Below are positions 55,563-64,000 of a stretch of 64,000 bases of DNA, piece by piece. Each line of letters opens with the position of its first letter. The first letter of the stretch is position 1. The notes under the pieces are model-generated. The model saw only the letters and a program-made list of their open reading frames with translations, did not search any database and was not told where the DNA came from. The stretch is from Isoetes taiwanensis. Lineage: Eukaryota; Streptophyta; Lycopodiopsida; Isoetales; Isoetaceae. Location: the NCBI GenBank assembly GCA_021234155.1, contig JAJEKV010000268.1, forward strand, positions 62,001-126,000, written 5' to 3'. The position numbers were made by a program, and so were the translations under genes.

Positions 55563-58035
55563 ATATGTAGCATAATAACAGGGGGCTTTCTTTGTGTTTT
55601 TGTACGCCTTTCACAAAGGTTTTCCTAAGATTTCATGGCGTATTCGAATGGATGTACTAATGCGTACATCTAGAGTGCACCATTTCTTAGTCGTTGATTT
55701 AGCTTTTTTTTTTCAATGGTCCAACATCCAAGGGCTCACAACAAAAGCCCTGTTTTTATTTTAGGGGCTGAACATGCAAGCCTCGTGGATAGCATTTTAG
55801 GGCCTCGTGGTCCTTCTGCAGAGTTTCTTGCAGTGTTTTAGAAGCAGTTAGATCCAAGGGGGTAGGTCAGTTCCCCCCTTTTTATTTTCCCATTCAGGTG
55901 TATTTCTGATGATAAGAGCCAGGTTGGGGTTAACTCGATCTACCTTCTCCCGTCTCTTCCGAATGTATTAATTAGCTTCTTCTTATAAATTTGTTAAAAA
56001 AAAAGAAAGGAAATATAAGTAAGGAAATGGAGCAATCTCCTGCCTGGGCTTCCAAAATCATACGTCTGCATTGTAAGGTATGCCGCAGATGCAACGGCCA
56101 CATGATTTATGAGAAGCAGTGCCTCTTGTTTAAATCCTTAATGGATTTGGCAGCTCAGTATGTGCATTGGTGGATTGATATCTTTAAATACGAAACGAGC
56201 TCAAAATGTGCAGATACAGTGGGAAAGGAATTGCTTATTGTCTTACGGGCTGGAGATGAAATCCTGTAGAGCTGTGCTGCTAAAGACGTCAGTTTGATCA
56301 TTCTATGAGTGCTGATGCCCTTGCTGCCCTTCAACAATTTGCCCAAGAGCAGCAGCTTTTGCAAAGCGTGGATGTGGGCACAACGAAAATTGGGGCATGA
56401 GCCAGTTTTGGTACGATCCTAACACATCTCAGGCCTTGGCCAAGGAGGTTTATCATCTAACTACTGAAAGTAGCGGCAACATGCCCCTCTCTTTTTGTCC
56501 AGATCAAGGTTTGTGCCAGACGTTCTGTAATATATCTTTCTTAGGTTTTTGTTCAATTGCACACTTTGCATTGCTTCCCTTGTCAAACTATGTATTCCTT
56601 TTCTCTGATAACATAGGAGAATGCAGAAAGATTATCCTGCAATAGATGCCCGGTTGTTGGAGTGTGACCATAGATTTGCTAGGTATGGTTAGGACTTCGT
56701 GTACTATGATCTTAATTCTCCAGAAGACCTGCCTCATGAATTACAGCATTCTTTTGAGGTGGTGGTTACAGATCCTCTTTATCTAGTGAGTCGATGGTCA
56801 TACTTTGAAATTTATGACATGTCTCTCGTTTTTTTCTCACATCTAATATTTCTTTCTCTTTTTCAGAGTGAAGATTGTTTAAAGCAAATATCTAAGACCG
56901 TGAATTTTCTCTCTAAGGACATTGTTCAGTATCCTGTCCTTTTGCTAACAGGTATATTTATTATGCATTTTTGCACCTAACATCATTTAAAAGCTTCAAA
57001 CAATTTATTCTTAATTGACTCTCATGCAAGCAGGAGCTGTCCAACAGGAATATGCCTTCAAACTTCTTGGATTACGGCCCACTCTTTTTAGACCTTCCCA
57101 TCAATGCAAACTTGGCAATGAGCTCAAGTTATTCACCAACTATGACCCTACAAGAAGCCTAGGAAGCTGGGAATAAAATAGACAAGTCTGGATGCTTTGT
57201 AAACCATCACAAGTATAATGAGATTTATACAGCTCTGGTTCATTAAAGATTGAACGTGTGATCTGGTCTCATCTCAATTTGCAGATTATTGATCTAGTTA
57301 ACTTAACTGTAGAAAGTTGGTCTGGAAGGAGATGAACGGATTTGACCATCTAGATTGAATGGTCCCCACGCAATCAGGCTAAGTAATATATTCCATGTAA
57401 GTGGCATCGTACAGCACGTTATATTTCTGAATTGGAGGCTTTTCAAAAGATATGTTAACCAATATTTTGTCATACACGCATAGCTCAATGTTAAATATAT
57501 TCTTGCTATCTTTATATCTGGACAAATTGCATGTTCCTCTTGGATCTAATCCATGTTCTAGCGTGAACCATGCCCTCTTATACATGTGTTCAACTAGAAT
57601 ATCCAAGCTTCTTAGTAATTAATATATAGGTCCTTAAAGTTCTTCTATGTTTGCTTTTGTTAGGGCCCGAAGGGCCCAAATTTTTTTTTGGTATATCAAC
57701 CAACACATAACTATCATTAACATTATTTAACACAAACCATTGAGTCCAACACATTTAAATTAAAATCCCTCTTAAACCCCCTTTGGTTTGGGTGCATATT
57801 CACACGGGGTGTGACGTAGGGCAGCGAGAGCCCCTGTAACTATGTTTTGCACGTACAAAATCAACACCATATAGTATATTGCCTGAAATCTTATAGTATT
57901 TTGGCAAAACTTGTTATACAGTATAACAAATTCTGTACATCCATACCCAACAAACGAGGAACTTTGTGTTTGGTGTAGATTAAGGAATAAGGGGTGAATA
58001 TGCCTATCCAACAGCTCTCGTTGCCTGGAGTATAA
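55563..58035 (+). mobile_element. Element X, copy B, carrying a host gene fragment
   Basis: The ends match copy A (27,738-30,260): the left 200 bp and the right region from TAGGGCCCGAAGGG at 57,662. The terminal 190 bp (about 57,840-58,020) is inverted relative to copy A and flanked by GGCAGCGAGAGC and GCTCTCGTTGCC. The cargo is the methyltransferase pseudogene at 56,305-57,175 plus an unidentified open stretch (56,028-56,269, with CKVCRRCNGH). It sits between the gag and protease of the gypsy element. Confidence 0.6.
56305..57175 (+). pseudogene. EEF1A lysine methyltransferase 1-like (EFM5/N6AMT2 family)
   Basis: Five exon-like blocks with plausible GT-AG introns follow the whole family order. 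They are MSADALAALQQFAQEQQ (56,305), SQFWYDPNTSQALAKEV (56,400), DARLLECDHRFARYG then FVYYDLNSPEDLPHELQHSF (56,640-56,760), SEDCLKQISKTVNFL (56,868), and LLGLRPTLFRPSHQCKLGNE with LFTNYDP to a stop at 57,173. The family is a cytosolic SAM-dependent enzyme that methylates a lysine of translation factor eEF1A. The catalytic DPPY is DPLY here (near 56,772), a TAG interrupts the third block (56,691), exon 1 is out of frame with exon 2, and the segment with the expected CxxP motif is missing. It is a pseudogene. Retained introns show a DNA-level copy, not retroposition. Confidence 0.8.
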
Positions 58036-58084
58036 CAGAGCCACCAGCTCGGCAGTCTAAGGATCCAGGGCCATTCCTTTGTGA

Positions 58085-58300
58085 TGTGAGTATCAACAGG
58101 TATTTAGTCTAAGTAGCAAACATAGATGCTGACAGTGGAGTGCATATAATGCCTTACTATATAATGCTTCAAGTTGGATTGAAAATGATGGAACCGACAA
58201 CTATGATGCTCAAAGCATTCAATCAAATAAAGGGGTGCAGCCTATGGGAGTTATAAGAAATGTCTTGTGAAATGTATATGAGGTGGAAGCAATTTCATAG
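58085..58300 (+). pseudogene. Ty3-gypsy aspartic protease remnant
   Basis: The frame with ANIDADSGVHIMPYYIM, QVGLKMMEPT and LKAFNQIKG matches the gypsy/Tat-type protease core (normally DxGS followed by N-I-x-P). The catalytic triad is altered (D-A-D-S-G). A stop follows. Confidence 0.6.
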
Positions 58301-58706
58301 TTTTTGAAATTTCCAGAGAGTGTGCATGCCAAAACTTATACTTTGTTGTTGAGCCATACATAGTTAAATGTCGTACAAGCTAAGACATCATGGAGGAAGC
58401 ATGAAATGAATATCTTTCAAGGGGAATACAAGGTTACTATAGATCATCCTCTGAAATCAGCAAATAATACCCTTCTTTGCAATCCTTTTTTGAGCAGCTC
58501 GCAATTAGAAATCAACAAAGAGGATGTTATGGTGTCAGGACAGCACGGCCTTATGTCTTGGAGATGGTTGAGAAGGATGATAAGACTTTGTACAAGTGGT
58601 TAAATGGTATCCAAATTTTAGAAATATATCATTTGCAGCAGGGATAACAGACAAGTAGCTTCAAAGACTTGAAAGTATTGGCGAAAGTGGATTACAAAAG
58701 ACTCTT

Positions 58707-59260
58707 GTGAACATGCAGGAGGAGTCCATACAAAAACACATAGATAAGATTCTATTTCAGCACAGTATTGACCATGATCTAGTAGAGATGTTGATTTTGA
58801 CATCAAGCATGAATGGGACAAACAGAAATCAGGCCACTATAGAAGGACAAATGTATTTTAATGGCGCATTCTCTAAGCTCAAGAATTATGGAGGTGTCGG
58901 AGTCTTTCTAATATATGGGCACAAGAAGAAGATTGTTACATTGAGTCTGCCATGCAATGCAAGCAGTAATAATGAGGCTGAATATTATGCACTTATTCAA
59001 GGAATGACTTTGGCAAAGAAGAAGTGTATTGATTGTTTGACTATTTTTTGAGACTCTTTGTTGGTATGCCCACAACTTATGGATAAATTTCAGGTTTGAA
59101 GTGCTAATTTGAGAGGTTACATTAAGAAGCCATGAATTTGAAGTCTTATTTTCAGCAGCGCATCATGATACATGTTCCAAGAGAACAAAATAGTGTGGCG
59201 GATGCTTTAGCACAATCGGCAATGGTGCAAACAGGTTGGTGGCATGTGGAAATTCTAGAG
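58707..59260 (+). pseudogene. RNase H domain placed before the RT
   Basis: YFNGAFSKLKNYGGVGVFLI, then NNEAEYYALIQGMTLAKKK (58,855-59,030), then IMIHVPREQNSVADALAQSA (59,165-59,222). This is the D/N-G-A, E-A-E-Y and D-A-L pattern of plant-type RNase H. The first catalytic Asp is Asn. Stops at 59,049 and nearby break the frame. It lies between the protease and the reverse transcriptase. Confidence 0.7.
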
Positions 59261-59279
59261 GATGAGGTAAATCAGATCA

Positions 59280-59540
59280 GTCTATGTTCACCACAGTCAT
59301 CACAGTCATCAGATTCACCAAATGCACCACATTCGTTACAACCATCACATTCACTACATGCACCACATTCATTACAGTCAGCACAATCACCACATTCACT
59401 AAATGCACCACATTCATTACAGTCATCATAGTCACCACCTTCAGTACATGCACTACGTTCATTACCTTCACCAAATTCACCACAGTCATCACATATACCA
59501 CATTCATTATAGTCACTATATTCAGTCAAGAACACCAATA
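59280..59540. repeat. Degenerate 12-15-bp minisatellite
   Basis: Repeats of CACATTCATTACAGTCA and CACCACATTCACT-like words. In the pol frame it encodes a Ser/Pro/His-rich linker (SPQSSQSSD, APHSLQ); other frames and the minus strand also stay open because of the repeat. Confidence 0.8.
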
Positions 59541-60600
59541 TTTCTCAAGAAGATCAAGAAGAATTTGTTACTATTGGAGGAGATCTTACGCAAGAGGAAG
59601 AGCATGGTTTGATATCTTTGTTAGGGATGTTTTAGCAAGGAAGTACAAGGAATTGAAAGGCATTCCATCAGAGGTTGTAGTTCATACCATTGATTTGAAA
59701 CAAGGATCAAAAGCAGTCCAACAAGCTCAAAGGAGAATGAGTCCAGCTATAGAGGAACAAGTAAAGGGCGAAGTCATGAAGCTTTTGGAGACGAAATTTA
59801 TTGTACCAGTCCCAAATTTAGATTGAATCAGTTCTATTGTACCAGTGAGAAAGCCAAATAACTCAATCTGAGCATGCGTTGACTACAGGAATCTCAACAA
59901 AGCTACCAAAAGAGATCATTTTCCTACACCATTCATAGACAGTTTGTTGGATATTCTTGCAGGAAATCAGGCCTATTATTTTTTGAATGGTTACTCAGGA
60001 TATAATCAGATCCAAATCTATCCATCCCATCAAACAATGACGACTTTTTGAACACCATTTTGTATCTATGCTTACTTATAAGGTATTACCTTTTGGCCTC
60101 ACAAATGTTCCAGCCACATTTCAACAAGCTATGACATATGCTTTTCATGATATTTTAGACTTTTTGAGAGTCTTTATAGATGACTTAATAGTGTTTTCTA
60201 ATCCAAGAAGGGATCACTTGGATCATCTCAGAAAAGTTCTTGAAAGGTGTCAATTGTATAGTATAAGTTTGAATCCTTTTAAGTGTATTTTCTTCACTAG
60301 GGGAGGGAAACTATTAGGAAATTATATTTCAGAAACTGGTTTACAAGTGGATCATGGTAAAATTGCAGCCTTGGAGAAGATGAAACCAACTATAAATGTA
60401 TCATAAGTGAGAAGCTTATATGGCCAACTCAGCTTTAGTAGGAGATATCTGCACAATTTTGCTAAAGTAACCAAGCCACTAGTGGATTGTGTGAAGCAAG
60501 GGCAGAATTTTAAATGAAAGCGAGAACTTTGCTGATTCCTCCAAGAATGAGTGAGCCATTTCATTTATTCTTTACAGTTTGGGAGCAAGTTTTGGCTGTC
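59540..60600 (+). pseudogene. Ty3-gypsy reverse transcriptase
   Basis: Blocks in order: EEFVTIGGDLTQEEEHGLIS (59,560), VHTIDLKQGSKAVQQAQRRM (59,685), CVDYRNLNKATKRDHFPTPF (59,880), YFLNGYSGYNQIQI (59,970), LPFGLTNVPATFQQAM (60,090) and the catalytic VFIDDLIVFS (60,170-60,200), then LGNYISETGLQVDHGKI and SLYGQLSFSRRYLHNFA. The YxDD-type box is intact (FIDD), but stops at 59,824, 60,048 and 60,403 and frame changes kill the gene. No integrase was seen downstream. Confidence 0.85.
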
Positions 60601-60845
60601 ACACTATGTCAAAAAAATCAGCAAAAAAAAGTATAACATGAAAGGTACAGCCAACTAGTCAAGCTTTTAGGAGCACCTAAAATCTTGAATTTTTTGTCTT
60701 TTCCCTCTATTTCAGTTTTAAATCATTTCTTGGCAAAATTTCAGCTTCCTTCATCAAATTGAGCCTGCATTGCACAACAATTATAGAGAAATCATTAGCT
60801 GCCCTGTAGAGGGCCAGCTACACTCCTTTCTCCAAGCTTTCTATG

Positions 60846-61133
60846 GATGTCAAAACCTTTGCAATCATCAAACAGGGTGCTAGATTTACTTGTGATTTCC
60901 TCGGTGGCTCTCCATCCGATTTGTGGAATTCTATTACAACTAATCAATAGTTCTCAGATCAACTATTCCATCAAGAATACTCTTTTGTTCCGAGTTGCAC
61001 AGAATTTGAAGTTGAAATGCTCAATTCTTGGCTTGAGGAATTTACTGGAAGCAATCAAACTTCGGCTACAAGCATTTTTAGAGTTAATTGCGAATGGATG
61101 GACGAAAAGATTTCTGTTAAAGTATGCCCTGAT
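60846..61133 (+). pseudogene. Unidentified coding-like stretch
   Basis: One frame reads MDVKTFAIIKQGARFTCDFL, then SPSDLWNSITTNQ, one stop, then DQLFHQEYSFVPSCTEFEVE and WLEEFTGSNQTS, to a stop at 61,131. The even amino-acid composition suggests former coding. I recognise no family. It may be part of the gypsy 3' region or of a flanking gene. Confidence 0.3.
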
Positions 61134-61290
61134 TAGTAAGCTTGTTAATTTGCTCTTGAATTGCTTGTTATGGCAGAATTATGGTATTCCAATCTCTCCG
61201 AATTGTATTGTAGCCTCTCTGCGTTCTTTCGCATAATTATAGCCTTTATGTCTTTTTTGTTGCTTTCTCCTGAGCTTCCTCCTTTCATTA

Positions 61291-61755
61291 ATGGCCTCGT
61301 TTGAAAATTCAAAGGAAGAAAAAAAGATTACTGCTAAAACCCTAAACATTAGTTCCATCTCAATTTTGCATCAGTTCATGCTCCTTTCTTCTAGTGATCG
61401 GGCCGATCTTTTATCTCAGTTAAGTAAATTCCATCATCAACCCTCTACCTTTGTTAAATTTGGGGAATCCTCTAATCTTGATTTTAATCAAAAAGGGATG
61501 TATCACCTTGATCGATCTACTCCGATTTGGGATAACCTATGCAAAGATCCCGGTTACAATGGTGACCCAGTGCTCGATACAAATGGAGTGCCAATTCAAA
61601 ATGGACCTCAGAGGCGAGGAAATTCTTACAGATCAAGATCTCGCCAACAATTTAAATCAACTGAAAGCTCTGACACCAGGGTTTCACTTAAGGGGCGAAT
61701 ATTCGCTATAATGCGGTTTTTTAAGAATTTCATGATTTTTAATGCGAAGGCTTAA
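61291..61755 (+). CDS. Hypothetical ORF, 154 aa
   Basis: Opens MASFENSKEEKKITAKTL in a fair start context and continues with a charged, Ser-rich sequence (LLSQLSKFHHQ, YHLDRSTPIWDNLC, NGPQRRGNSYRSRSRQQ) ending in FNAKA. The RGNSYRSRSRQQ patch is basic and could bind nucleic acid. No family recognised, no splice evidence, and no operon-like context. It could equally be gag-like debris. Confidence 0.3.
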   Translation: MASFENSKEEKKITAKTLNISSISILHQFMLLSSSDRADLLSQLSKFHHQPSTFVKFGESSNLDFNQKGMYHLDRSTPIWDNLCKDPGYNGDPVLDTNGVPIQNGPQRRGNSYRSRSRQQFKSTESSDTRVSLKGRIFAIMRFFKNFMIFNAKA

Positions 61756-64000
61756 TAGGTTGACTCACTTATTATTTTTAAAGCCTTCGCCCCCTCTTCT
61801 ACGAAATGAGCTCCGGCCTTACTCGAATTCGCCCTACTCCACTACATCAGACTTATGCATATTCGCCTCGATTTTGAGAGGATGTCAGATGATTTCCACA
61901 GATTCGCCCACTATTATCAAACGGTCATCCACTAGTAGCAGGTCATTTGCAACTTCCTCGAGCTACAGGCTAGGTACAAAATCTATCTTTAAATTTACTT
62001 AGTTTCCATGATCTGAACCATTGTTTTCTGTTCCGAAATCCTTTCAGAGCCATTTCATTTTCTGGAAATCGAGACTTCGGTGATGATCGGTAATAAAGAA
62101 GAATGAAATGTAAGTAATTTTTAGGCCACTCGAGATTTGTGGAGCTTGTTTTCTTAGGTTTGATCCTGCGTTCCAGATACACCTTCGTCTGTGTAAATAT
62201 TTTGCCAAAAGCTACATCTACTTGCTGTTCTACACACCAGAGTAATTGCGTGCACTGTCTTCAACATCTTAACATGGAGCCTTGTCTTCACTGTTTATGT
62301 TTTGCTACTGACTTGAATTTTTGTTGACTTGCTTATGGGAATCTTCACAGTTTATTTTTTGAAAATTGATCTAGTATGTTATTTAAGGAAAAACAAAGTT
62401 TTTGTATTCCAAAACATATAATGATTCAGTTGAAACATTCTTAGGTAACGACTGAATATATTGATATTATTTAGAAAATCTATGTTCATGGTTTGTTTTT
62501 CTGATTTTTTGTGTCGTTTCTCCATATCAGATGGCATTCACAATCCTATTTTTGAATATTGTTATCTACAAGGATGCAACTAAAGCAAGAGAAGCATATA
62601 ACTGAAGTAACCACTTTCTCATCAGGTATAAAGGAAATTATAGTATTTTGAAGGTTTTCTTATACGTGTAAATAGGAATATTTTGAGTCTATTATGCTCG
62701 AGGAATTTGTTTCTTCATGTAGAGGCTAGTCTTTAAGTTATATTTATGATATATTCTTACTATTAAATCAGTGCCATATTGCAGGTGGTCAACAACATGT
62801 GCAGCACATTGATGCCATGATTCCTTTGTGATAAGATTTGTAAGTTATTTAGGTTGTTAGTATTATCCTTTCCTTGATATTGGTATGCTTGTATAATAAA
62901 ACTGATCTTTGATTCTGTCATCTTCTTCAACAATTCAAAAGCTTTATGTTGGCTTTCTTTGTATGATGTCACTATGTTACATCACATGCCTCTAAAATTC
63001 TACAAGTTCTCTTTCGTCGAGGCATGTCAGTGAATTTGCTGCTTAATTGTAGGTGATTGCAAACAGCATATGTAACTAGTTGATGCCATAATGCATTCGT
63101 GATAAAGCCCATAAGCTATTGAATTTGATAAACTATTTTGAGGTTCAATTTATAAGCACAAACTTGTACCAATAAATAGTCATTATTTTTTTAATCACAA
63201 TCTGTGTACGATAGAAAGCAAGAGTTATAATGGAGATGGGGTTGTAGCTTGCAGAATCTTGGCTCACTAGATCGAGCTCACAATTAGTTAGAGATGTGAT
63301 GTTTCTGCTATCTGAAGATAGATGTTCTTGCGTTAATGTTCAAGATCAAGAATTACTTTCAAAAGAATCTTTAAATTTATGGAAGACTTCTTCTTGCTTT
63401 TGATGCGTCCACCATAAAGAACAAATATGTATTTCTAGCTAATTTGGTTGTTTGGCTAGACTTTGATATAGGTTGCTTTAGTTCTTGATTGCTTGTAAAG
63501 AAATTGGAGGCCATATGTTATATTGATTATGCTACATTCAAAGAAAAATTCTTACGTTCTAAAACCTGAAATGTTTATGATAACCATATTTTTTTGTTGG
63601 CTTCATTCAAAGATTAGTATCTCTTTTAAGTATGCCTTTTATTTTTATATGCGTATGTCTTTTGGACTGTTGCATCCATTGTCAATTATTGCGTCTATAC
63701 AGTGAAATTACAATCGAACTTTTCAAAATGCAAAAAATTCAAAGTAGCCTTTTTTTTTAATTCTATGTGCTTGTACTTTTAAATTATTTGAGAAATTGGC
63801 CTTGGGTGCTACATTATAAGTGGCATGAAAGAGAAAATTTGCCTATAGTAGCTACCCTTTAATTTACATAATTCGCCGCATGTTCTAAATTTACACTCTT
63901 AAATGTTTCCCTTAAGGGAAACCCTGTCTGACACCTCCTTCTGTACACTTGTTTAAACATATCAAGCTACATTCCCCTATGATTGCCTCAAGAATTCAAA
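61756..64000. other. AT-rich, no recognisable gene
   Basis: No motif or supported ORF. A roughly 70-bp segment is loosely repeated at about 62,780 and 63,053 (TTGATGCCATRAT, CTTTGTGATAA or CATTCGTGATAAA, TAAGTTATT or TAAGCTATT), as might occur in introns or an old local duplication. Confidence 0.5.

Noticed and set aside
59272-59538. 88-aa Cys-rich minus-strand ORF
   Set aside because: Antisense of the minisatellite in a gypsy pol gene; Cys spacing follows the DNA repeat and does not match a known fold.

Overview
This is plant nuclear DNA. It is AT-rich and gene-poor, with spliceosomal GT-AG introns, plant-type Ty1-copia and Ty3-gypsy remnants, Helitron, hAT and LINE sequences, and one intact plant-type aspartic protease gene. 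The style (long introns, old layered transposons, LINE and gypsy debris, one host gene in 64 kb) suggests a large genome such as a gymnosperm. That lineage call is an inference and is not proven here.

Layout. 1-9,100: no recognisable gene; a minus-strand Helitron 3' end (4,743) and several fold-back or MITE-like elements (6,026-6,178; 7,122-7,700; 8,295-8,553). 9,150-12,030: a decayed DUF7869-type gene, with a second divergent copy at 20,930-22,960. 12,519-15,287: a Helitron whose 3' half and downstream flank are repeated in a 3.55-kb direct tandem duplication (13,187-16,735 and 16,736-20,286). 23,990-35,915: two tandem copies of a sequence that in its second copy is the 5' flank of the protease gene. 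Comparing the copies gives empty sites for a 636-bp hAT MITE with 8-bp TSD, a 3.2-kb hAT-like element with 8-bp TSD, a 3.8-kb insertion carrying a spliced gene related to the DUF3504/ZMYM-QRICH1 tyrosine-recombinase fold, and a 209-bp fold-back element. 36,064-37,494: the intact intronless protease (ASPG1-like).

38,390-53,610 is a mosaic. It has a decayed minus-strand gene whose first exon starts with the exact histone H3 tail MARTKQTAR, followed by chromo-like and ParB-like motifs. A decayed plus-strand fragment carries a SAM-methyltransferase motif I. There are arrays of a roughly 70-bp minisatellite built around the inverted repeat AAATTGGGCG/CGCCCAATTT, a 5.3-kb minus-strand LTR element with a Helitron in one LTR, a copia LTR-PBS-gag fragment, and LINE pieces. 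53,612-60,600: a gypsy element (LTR, PBS, gag, protease, RNase H, RT) split by an insertion that carries an intron-containing pseudogene of an EEF1A lysine methyltransferase 1-like gene. 60,600-64,000: two weak coding-like stretches and then AT-rich sequence.

Only the protease, and possibly the 277-aa spliced ORF at 31,132-32,696, look capable of making a full protein. The rest records repeated mobile-element activity, gene-fragment carriage and local tandem duplication. The candidate for something undescribed is the H3-tail / chromo-like / ParB-like gene and its possible methyltransferase partner fragment, whose intron-like gaps carry the AAATTGGGCG palindromes.
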